64,000 bases of DNA from assembly GCA_040882565.1 (NCBI GenBank), contig JBBEAZ010000018.1:55512-119511 (forward strand), written 5' to 3'. Below are positions 8,062 to 16,264 of the stretch, one piece after another (position 1 is the stretch's first letter; every line of letters starts with the position of its first letter). A model generated the notes under the pieces. The model searched no databases. It saw only the letters and a program-made list of their open reading frames with translations, and was not told where the DNA came from. This DNA comes from CF-162 sp040882565. GTDB taxonomy: Bacteria; Chloroflexota; Dehalococcoidia; SM23-28-2; RBG-16-64-32. The translations under genes were made by a program, and so were the position numbers.

Positions 8062-8919
8062 ATGGTCTTTAAGGCAGAGGACAGGACAAGAGCAAAGAAG
8101 CAGCACGCTGATGCAGCCATCCAGCTGGCCCTTCAGGGCCGCTGGGAAGAGGCCGTCGACGTCAACCGGGCGATCCTCGAGTCGTTCCCGAGCGATGTCG
8201 ACGCCTGCAACCGCCTCGGCAAGGCGATGACCGAGCTCGGCCGCTACGCCGATGCCCGCCAGGCCTACATGCGCGCGATCGAGATCGACCCGCTCAACTC
8301 AATCGCCCAGAAGAACCTCAACCGCCTCTCGACACTGGGCAAGAAGGCGCCGGCGAAAAAAGCGAACCAGAAGCTCTCGCCACAGATGTTCATCGAGGAG
8401 ACCGGCAAGACGGGCATCACGACGCTGGTCAACGCCGACATGGACGCGGCGAACCACCTCACCGCCGGCGACCAGGTCAAGCTTGCCAATGAAAAGGGCA
8501 ACCTCGTCATGCGCACGATGTCCGGTGACTACCTAGGCGACGTCGACACCCGCCTGGCCCAGCGCCTCCTGAAGCTGATGGACAGCGGCAACGAGTACGT
8601 GGCTGCGATCTCCAGCCTCCAGGACGACTCCGTCAAGGTATTCATCCGCGAGACCTTCCAGCACGCCTCGCAGACCGGCAAGCTGTCCTTCCCGCCGATG
8701 GTCACCGCAGGCTTCCGCCCGTACGTGAAGACGCGCCTCCTGCGCAACGATCGCGACGAGGAGCCGGCCTTCGACGACGGCGACGAGCCCGACGACTGGA
8801 GTCCCACCGTCGAAGCGGATGACGACGATGACGACGACACCGGCGAAGGTTCGTTCGAAATCGGCTCGCGGCGCGGCAAGATACCAGCGCCCGACATGGA
8901 CGACGAAATCGAAGAGTAG
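8062..8919 (+). CDS. TPR protein with acidic C-terminal tail
   Basis: 285 residues. The N-terminal half holds about two tetratricopeptide repeats (ADAAIQLALQGRWEEAVDVNRAILESFPSDVDACNRLGKAMTELGRYADARQAYMRAIEIDPLNSIAQKNLNRL). A Lys-rich linker follows, then a compact middle domain (residues about 110-220, GDQVKLANEKGNLVMRTMSGDYLGDVD) and a strongly acidic tail with a run of Asp near residues 250-260. Protein-protein interaction is expected; no enzymatic motif. The middle segment faintly resembles HIRAN-type barrels, but this is unproven. It ends just before an intrinsic terminator. Confidence 0.8.
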   Translation: MVFKAEDRTRAKKQHADAAIQLALQGRWEEAVDVNRAILESFPSDVDACNRLGKAMTELGRYADARQAYMRAIEIDPLNSIAQKNLNRLSTLGKKAPAKKANQKLSPQMFIEETGKTGITTLVNADMDAANHLTAGDQVKLANEKGNLVMRTMSGDYLGDVDTRLAQRLLKLMDSGNEYVAAISSLQDDSVKVFIRETFQHASQTGKLSFPPMVTAGFRPYVKTRLLRNDRDEEPAFDDGDEPDDWSPTVEADDDDDDDTGEGSFEIGSRRGKIPAPDMDDEIEE

Positions 8920-8939
8920 ACTACACGCGGCGTGTAACT

Positions 8940-8972
8940 GAGGCCGGGCTCAACGCCCGGCCTCCTTCTTTC
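8940..8972 (+). terminator. intrinsic terminator of the TPR gene
   Basis: GAGGCCGGGC, loop TCAAC, GCCCGGCCTC followed by CTTCTTTCT. Perfect 10-bp stem, 20 bp after the TAG of the TPR gene. Confidence 0.85.
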
Positions 8973-8988
8973 TCGCTCGCCGCTGCGC

Positions 8989-8997
8989 TGCTATCAT
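8989..8997 (+). promoter_or_regulatory. extended -10 promoter, leaderless agmatinase mRNA
   Basis: TGCTATCAT ends 6 nt before the GTG at 9004, so transcription should begin at the start codon. There is no Shine-Dalgarno sequence and no clear -35 box. Confidence 0.55.
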
Positions 8998-9003
8998 CGC
9001 GGC

Positions 9004-9948
9004 GTGAGTGACGAGCGTTTGCTCCCCGCCGATTGGCAGCGCGGCCCCCGCTACGGCGGCGCCTACACCTTCGCCCGCTGTCCCGCCACTCGCGATCTGT
9101 CGCTGGCTGACGTCGCCATCGTCGGCGTGCCGATGGACATGGCCGTGCTTGGCCGCTCCGGCGCTCGATTCGGCCCGCGCGGCATCCGCGATGCATCGGG
9201 CGGTCTGCGCCCCCACCACTGGGAGCCGGACAAACTCGAGCCGCCGTTCGACAAGCTGCGGATCGTAGACTACGGCGACCTCGACGTGTTCCCTGGCTAC
9301 ATCGAGCAGACGATCGATCACCTTGCAACCGAATTCAAGCGCGTGGTGGACGCGGGCGTGTTCCCTGTGGTCCTCGGCGGCGACCACGGCGTTTCTCTCC
9401 CGGTCCTGCGGGCCCTCGCCGCACGCCACGGCAAGATGTCGCTCGTCCATTTCGACGCGCACCCGGACTTCTGGTCCGGACCGCCCGGCCGCCCATACCA
9501 CCACGGCACGCCCTTCCGCATGGCCACCGAGGAAGGCCTGATCGACCCCGCCGCCTCCGTCCAGGTTGGTATCCGCGGGTCTGTTTCCGCCAATCTGATC
9601 GGCGAGGCGCGCGCGGCCGGCTTCCACCTGCTGACCGCCTCCGAGTTCGCCGCGCAGGGCGTCGCAAGCACGCTTGAGGACATCCGCCGCATCGCCCGGC
9701 CGCCGATTTACATCTCGCTCGACATCGACTGCGTCGATCCGGCCTTCGCCCCGGGCACCGGCACCCCCGAGGTCGCTGGCCTCACCAGCCGCGAGATCAT
9801 GGATCTCGTCCGGGGCCTCCCTGCCACGGGCGTCGTCGGCTTCGACGTCGTCGAGGTCGCCCCGGCATACGACTCGGCGGAAATCACCGCGCTCCTCGCG
9901 GCGACGCTCGTATACGAGTTCCTGCTCGTGATGGCGTCCGGCAGGTAA
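9004..9948 (+). CDS. speB: agmatinase (arginase/ureohydrolase family)
   Basis: 314 residues from GTG. Complete metal set: GGDHGVSLPVL (His), FDAHPDFW (Asp-His-Asp), SLDIDCVDPAFAPGTGTPEVAGL (Asp-Asp pair). Agmatinase (agmatine to putrescine and urea) is the likely reaction; guanidinobutyrase or another guanidino hydrolase cannot be excluded. Cytosolic, binuclear Mn. It has its own leaderless promoter and stands alone between a terminator and the ABC gene. It contrasts with the copy at the left window edge, which lacks the DAHxD histidine. Confidence 0.88.
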   Translation: MSDERLLPADWQRGPRYGGAYTFARCPATRDLSLADVAIVGVPMDMAVLGRSGARFGPRGIRDASGGLRPHHWEPDKLEPPFDKLRIVDYGDLDVFPGYIEQTIDHLATEFKRVVDAGVFPVVLGGDHGVSLPVLRALAARHGKMSLVHFDAHPDFWSGPPGRPYHHGTPFRMATEEGLIDPAASVQVGIRGSVSANLIGEARAAGFHLLTASEFAAQGVASTLEDIRRIARPPIYISLDIDCVDPAFAPGTGTPEVAGLTSREIMDLVRGLPATGVVGFDVVEVAPAYDSAEITALLAATLVYEFLLVMASGR

Positions 9949-10003
9949 CCCCCCAACGCGGTCTGGGACGTTATCTCCGGCGAGAAATCGGTCAGTCTAG
10001 CCC

Positions 10004-10012
10004 TGCTATCAT
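10004..10012 (+). promoter_or_regulatory. extended -10 promoter, leaderless ABC mRNA
   Basis: TGCTATCAT again ends exactly 6 nt before the GTG start (10019). Same motif and spacing as at 8989; no ribosome-binding site. Confidence 0.55.
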
Positions 10013-10018
10013 TCTCAC

Positions 10019-10984
10019 GTGACCCAGACCACCAGCCAGCGAACGGCGCCTGAGCAGGTTCCGGCACCCGATATAATCGCTGCCACGGGTCTGCTGAAGA
10101 TGTATGGCGACTTCGCCGCCGTTAACGGCATCTCCTTCGCCGTCCGCCCGGGCGAATTCTTCGGACTGCTGGGGCCGAACGGAGCGGGCAAGACCACCAC
10201 TATCCGCATGATCACCTGCGTCTCACCGGTCACGGGCGGCGAGCTGTTGGTCGACGGCATGCCCGTCCAGGAGGCGCCGCGCGAGATCAAGTCGCTGCTC
10301 GGCGTTGTGCCCCAGGAGAATAACCTCGATGCCGAGCTTTCCGTGCGCCAGAACCTGCGTGTATTCGCGCGCTACTTCGACCTGCCTTCGAAAGAGGCTG
10401 AGCACCGCATCGATGAAGTGCTCAACTTCTTCCAGCTTGCCGAGAAGCAAAACGACCGCATCGACGAGTTGTCCGGCGGCCTCAAGCGGCGCTTGACGAT
10501 AGCCCGCGGTCTGATCAACGCGCCGAAGATCATGATCCTGGACGAACCGACAACCGGCCTCGACCCGCAGGCCAAGCACCTCGTCTGGCAGAAGCTGCGC
10601 CAGTTGCGCACCCGCGGCGTCACGATGCTCCTGACCACGCACTACATGGACGAAGCGGAGCACCTCTGCGACCGCATCGTCATCATGGACCACGGCAAGA
10701 TCATCGCCGAGGGGACGCCCCGCGGCCTGATCGACGAACACGCTGCCGAAGATGTCGTCGAGGTGCACATGGGCGGCAACGACCCCGCGCCGGTCATGAA
10801 CGAACTGATGCGCCACTCGGACCTGCGCATCGAACGCTTCGAAGACATCCTCTACGTCTACAAGCCGCGCGACAGCGTCTTCGAACCGAAGCGGATCGAA
10901 GGGTTGGTGGACCGGCTGGTCTACCGACGCGCGAACCTCGAGGACGTCTTCCTCAAGCTCACGGGCAGGGCGCTGGTCGAATGA
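10019..10984 (+). CDS. ABC-2 type exporter, ATP-binding subunit
   Basis: 321 residues from GTG. Walker A LLGPNGAGKTTTIRM, Q-loop VVPQENNLD, signature LSGGLKRRLTIARGL, Walker B IMILDEPTTGLDP, and H-loop LLTTHYMDEAEHLCDR, in the NodI/DrrA/CcmA class with a short C-terminal accessory domain. Energises export through the downstream permease. Its stop overlaps the permease ATG (ATGA). The substrate (drug, polysaccharide or lipid) is not identifiable. Confidence 0.93.
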   Translation: MTQTTSQRTAPEQVPAPDIIAATGLLKMYGDFAAVNGISFAVRPGEFFGLLGPNGAGKTTTIRMITCVSPVTGGELLVDGMPVQEAPREIKSLLGVVPQENNLDAELSVRQNLRVFARYFDLPSKEAEHRIDEVLNFFQLAEKQNDRIDELSGGLKRRLTIARGLINAPKIMILDEPTTGLDPQAKHLVWQKLRQLRTRGVTMLLTTHYMDEAEHLCDRIVIMDHGKIIAEGTPRGLIDEHAAEDVVEVHMGGNDPAPVMNELMRHSDLRIERFEDILYVYKPRDSVFEPKRIEGLVDRLVYRRANLEDVFLKLTGRALVE

Positions 10985-11781
10985 CCGCGGTCGCCATTCC
11001 CCGCACATTCCGCCTGCGTAAGCCGGACATCACTTTCCGAGCGATCCGCATCTGGCAACGCAACCGCGACGTCTACTTCAACATCTGGCGCTCCGAGCTG
11101 ATCTGGCCGTTCGTCGAGCCGTTCCTGACTATCCTCGCGCTGGGTGTTGGACTGGCCGGCTTCGTAGAGATCGAGGGCTACGACGAGTACATCGAGTATT
11201 TCGGCCCGGCGATGCTTGCCGTGTTCCCGATGTGGTCCGCCACCGCCGAATGCGCGTGGGGCTCCTTTGTCCGGCTTGACGCTCGCACATTCGACGCGGC
11301 CATCTCGACGCCTGTCAGCGTCGACGAAGTGACAACGGGCGAGATCCTCTGGGCCTCGACTCGCGCCCTCATCGGTGTCCTCTATGTCATGGTCATCGTC
11401 GCCGTCTTTGGCGGCATCAGCTCGCCGTGGGCGTTGGCGATCATCCCGTTTGCAGTGATCCCGGGGTTCATGTTCGCCGCGATCTCACTCGCCTACACGG
11501 CAATCGCCAGATCGACGAGCTCGCTCAACTACTTCTTCGCAACGTACGTGACGCCCCAGTTCTGGCTCGCCGGTGTCTTCTTCCCGCTCAGCGAGATGCC
11601 CAGGTGGGTCGGTGTCGTCGCCTGGTTTACGCCCGCCTACCACGTCGTGCGCATATACCGCGGCGTCGCCACCGGCCACGTAGAGGCGTCGTATCTCATC
11701 GACCTCGCCTGGATCGCCGTCGTCGGCAGTGCCGCCTACCTGCTGGCGATCCACCTCATGCGCCGCCGCTTGATCAAGTAG
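10981..11781 (+). CDS. ABC-2 type exporter, permease subunit (NodJ/DrrB-like)
   Basis: 266 residues with about six membrane helices. Contains the ABC-2 membrane signature region FFATYVTPQFWLAGVFFPLSEMPRWVGVVAWFTPAYHVVRIYRGVATG. Begins in a 4-bp overlap with the ATPase gene, so the two form one exporter. Confidence 0.92.
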   Translation: MTAVAIPRTFRLRKPDITFRAIRIWQRNRDVYFNIWRSELIWPFVEPFLTILALGVGLAGFVEIEGYDEYIEYFGPAMLAVFPMWSATAECAWGSFVRLDARTFDAAISTPVSVDEVTTGEILWASTRALIGVLYVMVIVAVFGGISSPWALAIIPFAVIPGFMFAAISLAYTAIARSTSSLNYFFATYVTPQFWLAGVFFPLSEMPRWVGVVAWFTPAYHVVRIYRGVATGHVEASYLIDLAWIAVVGSAAYLLAIHLMRRRLIK

Positions 11782-11836
11782 CGCTGCGGGACGCGCCTTA
11801 TTGCGCCCCTCGCGCGTATCGCCGTACCATCCAGTC

Positions 11837-12520
11837 ATGGACAACGGCTCCGGCCCCCTGATCGCGATCCCGCGCTGGAAGGCGCCAACCTGGGAGCGCA
11901 CGGGTTACTACATGGACTCAATCGAGATCGCCGGCGGCCGCTGCCGCCTGGTGGAGGAGAACAAGCTCCCGGCCGACGCGCGCGGCCTGATCCTCATGGG
12001 CGGCGTCGACGTCAATCCGAAGCTCTACAGGGAAAAACCCGGCCCTTTCACCGACCGGCCCCACGTCGAGCGCGACACCCACGAGATCACGCTCCTTCAG
12101 GAAGCGCTCGACCGCGATCTTCCCGTGCTCGCCATCTGCCGCGGCCACCAAGTGCTCAACGTCGCGATGGGGGGCTCACTCCTCCAGCACATCGAGGACA
12201 ACGGCCACCGCTGGACCGACGAAGGCGAATCGAGCTGGCACGAGATCGGCGTCGACAAAGCGAGCCGCCTGGCGGGCGCCTACGAGGGAGAGGGCGCGCT
12301 CAAGGTGAACTCGCGCCACCACCAGGGGATCACGAACGACCGCCTCGCACCTGCCCTGCGCTCAGTGGCGGCAGCCCACGACTTCGTCGAAGCGGCCGAG
12401 AGCACCACGCATCGATGGGTCCTCGGGGTCCAATGGCACCCTGAGCGCCCCGAAATGCGCCCCGACGCGAGTCCCCTCTTCCAGGCCTTCACCGACGCCT
12501 GCCGCAGCCGGTCATCCTGA
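11837..12520 (+). CDS. class I glutamine amidotransferase-like hydrolase (peptidase C26)
   Basis: 227 residues. Nucleophile Cys in PVLAICRGHQVLNVAMGGSLLQ, catalytic His in VLGVQWHPERPE, and MGGVDVNPKLY near the N-terminus, as in gamma-glutamyl-gamma-aminobutyrate hydrolases such as PuuD. Could act in polyamine breakdown, which fits the nearby agmatinase, but it is not in the same operon. TACCAT at 11825-11830 with TTGCGC upstream (18-nt spacer) ends 6 nt before the ATG, another probable leaderless start. Confidence 0.85.
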   Translation: MDNGSGPLIAIPRWKAPTWERTGYYMDSIEIAGGRCRLVEENKLPADARGLILMGGVDVNPKLYREKPGPFTDRPHVERDTHEITLLQEALDRDLPVLAICRGHQVLNVAMGGSLLQHIEDNGHRWTDEGESSWHEIGVDKASRLAGAYEGEGALKVNSRHHQGITNDRLAPALRSVAAAHDFVEAAESTTHRWVLGVQWHPERPEMRPDASPLFQAFTDACRSRSS

Positions 12521-12681
12521 GCGCCGACGAAACCGCGAAATCTGCTAACTCACCGTATCGAATTGCGTGAAATTCAGCGCCGAATAATGTAGCATAGATA
12601 CGTGCCGGGACAACCGCCCCATAGCCCCACGCCAACTCCGTTCCGTGCTCCCATCACGCGTATCCCGCGCCAGGAGACCCT

Positions 12682-15336
12682 ATGACCCTCGAAGCCTTTC
12701 CGCTCGGCAACATGCGCCCCGTCAAGATCGAAGAGGAGATGCGCACCTCTTATCTTGACTATGCGATGTCCGTCATCGTCTCGCGGGCGCTCCCCGACAT
12801 CCGCGACGGCCTCAAGCCCGTGCAACGACGCATCCTTTTCGCGATGGACCAGGCCGGCATGCGCCCCGGCACTCCGTACAAGAAGAGCGCCACCGTCGTC
12901 GGTGATGTCCTTGGCAAGTACCACCCCCACGGCGACAGCCCCGTCTACGAGGCGATGGTCCGTCTCGCCCAGCGCTTCTCGATGCGCTATCCCCTCGTCG
13001 ACGGCCAGGGGAACTTCGGTTCCGTCGACGGCGATCCCCCGGCCGCATACCGGTACACGGAAGCGCGCCTCTCCGCCGTCGCCATGGAGCTGCTCGCCGA
13101 CCTCGACAAGAATACCGTCAACTTCACTCCGAACTTCGACGGCACCAAGGAAGAACCGCTGCCGCTGCCGGCACGGCTCCCCAACCTCCTCGCCAACGGC
13201 GCATCGGGTATCGCCGTCGGCATGGCTACCAACATCCCGCCACACAACCTCAGCGAGCTGTGCGACGCGATCGCCCACCTCATCGACAATTCCGAAGCCA
13301 CCGGCTCCGATCTCGCCGACATCGTTCTTGGCCCGGACTTCCCGACCGGCGGCCTCATCTTCCGCTACGAAACGCACCGCATCCCGTCGACCAACGGCGA
13401 AGCGCCCACCACCGAGAAGCGCGACGCCATCCGCACGGCTTACTCCGACGGCAAGGGCCGCATCGTCATGCGCGCCCGTGTGCACGTCGAGGAGACGGCC
13501 AAGGGCAACCGCAACCAGATCATCGTCACCGAGTTGCCGTACCAGACGAACAAGGCTGTGCTCGTCGAGAAGATCGCCGACCTCGCCCGCGCCAAGCGCA
13601 TCGAGGGCATCTCCGACCTCCGCGATGAGTCCGACCGCCACGGCATGCGCATCGTCATCGAGCTGAAGCGCGAGGCCCACCCGCGCCAGTTGCTGAACGC
13701 CCTCTACAAGCACACGTCGATGCAGTCGACCTTCGCCGTCAACATGCTCGCACTCGTCGAGGGGCAACCACGCACGGTCAGCCTCAAGAAGATCCTCGAG
13801 TCCTACATCACGCACCGTCGCGACGTCATCCGCCGCCGCACCGAGTTCGACCTCGCCAAGGCGCGCGAGCGGGCACATGTCCTCGAGGGCCTGCTCAAGG
13901 CGATCGACATGCTGGACCAGGTGATCAAGACGATCCGCGGCGCCGCCTCGGCCGAAGACGCCAAGGCGAAGTTGATGACCAAGCCCTTCAATTTCACGGA
14001 CGTCCAGGCCCAGGCCATCCTCGATATGCAGCTCCGGCGCCTCGCTCGCCTTGAGCGCGACAAGATCAAGGACGAGTACGGCGAACTGATCAAGCAGATC
14101 AACTACCTGGAGGACCTCCTCGGCAACCCCCGCAAGATCGACTTCCTGATCAAGGACGACGTCGTCGAGCTGAAGGACAAGTTCGGTGACGAACGCCGCA
14201 CGATGATCATGGAGCAGGAGCCTGAGGAGTTCTCCGAAGAGGACATGGTCGCCCACCAGGAGGTCGTCGTCACGATCTCCTCGCGCGGCTACATCAAGCG
14301 CATCCCGCTCAGCACTTATCGCGCCCAGCGGCGCGGCGGCGTCGGCATCATCGGCGCCAAGACGAAGGACGACGACGACATCCGACACCTGATCGTCGCC
14401 GACACCCACGACAAGCTGATCTTCTTCACGGACCGCGGGCGCTGTTTCCAGGTCAAGACGTTCGAGGTCGACGAGGGTAAGCGCGAAGCCCGTGGTGTCT
14501 CCGTCATGCAACTGCTGATGCTGGACCAGACGGAGCGGATCACCGCCGTCGTCCGCGTGCCCAAGGACGTCGAGAGCGACTTCATGGTGATGGCCACGAA
14601 GCTCGGCGAGATCAAGAAGACACCGATGAAGAACTTCGCCAACGTCCGCCGTGACGGCCTCATCGCGATGGACCTCGAAGCCAAAGACGAGTTCGTCAAC
14701 GCCCACATTTGCAGCGACGAAGATGACGCGATCATGGTCACCGCCAAGGGCCAGGCAATCCGCTTTCACGTAAAGAGCTTGCGCTCCGCCTCGCGCCTCT
14801 CCGGCGGCGTGCGCGGCATCAGGCTCCGCCCGGGAGACGAGGTCGTCGCGATGGAGATCGCGCTCCCCGGCCACGACCTGCTCGTCGCCAGCCGGCAGGG
14901 CCACGGCAAGCGCACGCCGATGGACGATTACCCACTGCACGGACGCGGCGGCCAGGGCGTGATCACCTTCAAGACCCATGCCAAGAGCGGAGACCTCGTG
15001 ACAGCCCGCGCTGTCGACCCGGAACACGAACTCATGATGGTCTCCGAGGGCGGCATCATGCTGCGCACCCCCGTCAAGCACATCTCGCAGCAGGGCCGGC
15101 CGACCCAGGGCGTCAAGCTCATGGACGTCGGCGACGACGACCGTGTCGCTGCCGTCGCCCTGGTCGACATGCGCCGGGACTTTGCCACCGAGGGAGATGA
15201 CCTGCCGACTGGTGTCGACATGTCAGAGGCCGATGGCGAGCGCGCGGCGAAGGCGAAGACCCGGAAGCCGCGGCCGAAGCCAAAGACAAACGGCCGTGGT
15301 CCGAACGGCGCCGGTCCCACCAAGAAGCGCAAGTAA
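12682..15336 (+). CDS. gyrA: DNA gyrase subunit A
   Basis: 884 residues. Winged-helix/QRDR region SYLDYAMSVIVSRALPDIRDGLKPVQRRILFAM, active-site Tyr in PAAYRYTEARLS, the coiled-coil tower with the GLLKAIDMLDQVIKTIR segment, and a six-bladed C-terminal domain. The GyrA box reads QRRGGVG instead of QRRGGKG. The C-terminal tail is Lys/Arg/Pro-rich. Introduces negative supercoils with GyrB (not in the window). The spacer 12521-12681 contains an A/T-rich stretch with possible promoter hexamers (TTGCGT at 12563) but no clear match. Confidence 0.95.
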   Translation: MTLEAFPLGNMRPVKIEEEMRTSYLDYAMSVIVSRALPDIRDGLKPVQRRILFAMDQAGMRPGTPYKKSATVVGDVLGKYHPHGDSPVYEAMVRLAQRFSMRYPLVDGQGNFGSVDGDPPAAYRYTEARLSAVAMELLADLDKNTVNFTPNFDGTKEEPLPLPARLPNLLANGASGIAVGMATNIPPHNLSELCDAIAHLIDNSEATGSDLADIVLGPDFPTGGLIFRYETHRIPSTNGEAPTTEKRDAIRTAYSDGKGRIVMRARVHVEETAKGNRNQIIVTELPYQTNKAVLVEKIADLARAKRIEGISDLRDESDRHGMRIVIELKREAHPRQLLNALYKHTSMQSTFAVNMLALVEGQPRTVSLKKILESYITHRRDVIRRRTEFDLAKARERAHVLEGLLKAIDMLDQVIKTIRGAASAEDAKAKLMTKPFNFTDVQAQAILDMQLRRLARLERDKIKDEYGELIKQINYLEDLLGNPRKIDFLIKDDVVELKDKFGDERRTMIMEQEPEEFSEEDMVAHQEVVVTISSRGYIKRIPLSTYRAQRRGGVGIIGAKTKDDDDIRHLIVADTHDKLIFFTDRGRCFQVKTFEVDEGKREARGVSVMQLLMLDQTERITAVVRVPKDVESDFMVMATKLGEIKKTPMKNFANVRRDGLIAMDLEAKDEFVNAHICSDEDDAIMVTAKGQAIRFHVKSLRSASRLSGGVRGIRLRPGDEVVAMEIALPGHDLLVASRQGHGKRTPMDDYPLHGRGGQGVITFKTHAKSGDLVTARAVDPEHELMMVSEGGIMLRTPVKHISQQGRPTQGVKLMDVGDDDRVAAVALVDMRRDFATEGDDLPTGVDMSEADGERAAKAKTRKPRPKPKTNGRGPNGAGPTKKRK

Positions 15337-15339
15337 CCG

Positions 15340-15795
15340 ATGACCGTCGCTGAGCGCCTGGCGGAGATGGGGCTCGAGTTGCACGGCTATCAGCCGGCTG
15401 CGCAATACGTCGGCGCCGTCAGGACGGGCAACCTCGTCTATACTTCGGGCGCCGGGCCCGCGCTGCCCGGCGGCGGCTTCGTCCAGGGCAAGGTCGGCGG
15501 CGACCTCGATGTCGAACAGGGCGTCGAGGCGGCCAAGCTCTGCGCCATCTCCTTGCTCTCCGCCTTGCAGGGCGAAATCGGCGACCTCGAGAAGGTCGTG
15601 CGGATCGTCAAGCTGCTCGGATTCGTCAACAGCGCCCCGGGCTTCACCCAACAGCCCGCCGTCATGGACGGCGCTTCCAACCTCCTGATATCGTTATTCG
15701 GGGAGAAGGGGCGGCACGCCCGCAGCGCCGTCGGCATGGCCGAACTGCCCTTCAACATCGCCGTCGAAGTCGAGATGGTGGTACAAGTAGACTGA
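15340..15795 (+). CDS. RidA/YjgF family protein
   Basis: 151 residues; the longer RidA subgroup (LELHGYQPAAQYVGAVRTGNLVYTSGAGPALPGG...GEIGDLEKVVRIVKLLGFVNSAPGF...GRHARSAVGMAELPFNIAVEVEMVVQV). The C-terminal RSAVG Arg is the imine-binding residue of active deaminases. Removes reactive enamine/imine intermediates. Starts 3 bp after the gyrA stop, so co-transcription is likely. Confidence 0.88.
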   Translation: MTVAERLAEMGLELHGYQPAAQYVGAVRTGNLVYTSGAGPALPGGGFVQGKVGGDLDVEQGVEAAKLCAISLLSALQGEIGDLEKVVRIVKLLGFVNSAPGFTQQPAVMDGASNLLISLFGEKGRHARSAVGMAELPFNIAVEVEMVVQVD

Positions 15796-15832
15796 CAACA
15801 CCGGCGGACGCAGCCGCGATGAAGAGCCCGCA

Positions 15833-16258
15833 ATGTCCGAATTTGAACAACAGATCCACGAACGAATGCGCCAGGCGTACAAACGCGTCTTCGGCGGGCC
15901 CGGCAGCCCCGGTTTCGGCCAACCCTACATGGAGCCACCGGTGGACGTCTATCAGACCGAGACAGACGTCATCGTCCTTATGGAGATCGCCGGCATCCCC
16001 GAGGAAGAGATCGCGCTGGAGGTCGATGGTCGCACGCTCGTGATCAGCGGCGAACGCAAGCCCCTGCAGAGCAGTGGGCCACGCCGCATGTACTCCCAGA
16101 TGGAGATCACCAACGGACCATTCCGCCGCCAGCTTCTCCTCCCAATCGAAGTCAACGCTGAGGCCGCCGAGGCCATCTACCGCAACGGCATCCTCGAGGT
16201 CAAGTTACCGATGGCCAGGCCGTCCGCCGGCCGCAACCTGCGGATCATCGTCCGCTAG
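15833..16258 (+). CDS. Hsp20/alpha-crystallin small heat-shock protein
   Basis: 141 residues with an alpha-crystallin domain: PPVDVYQTETDVIVLMEIAGIPEEEIALEVDGRTLVISGERK through YRNGILEVKLPMARP. ATP-independent holdase. Lies 6 bp ahead of lon, so holdase and protease are probably co-expressed. No CIRCE element was seen upstream. Confidence 0.93.
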   Translation: MSEFEQQIHERMRQAYKRVFGGPGSPGFGQPYMEPPVDVYQTETDVIVLMEIAGIPEEEIALEVDGRTLVISGERKPLQSSGPRRMYSQMEITNGPFRRQLLLPIEVNAEAAEAIYRNGILEVKLPMARPSAGRNLRIIVR

Positions 16259-16264
16259 CCCGCC

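Noticed and set aside
12574..15081. An 835-codon open frame antisense to gyrA.
   Set aside because: High-GC codon bias (C/G third positions) produces long antisense frames; the plus strand encodes a full canonical GyrA and the antisense product shows no domain.
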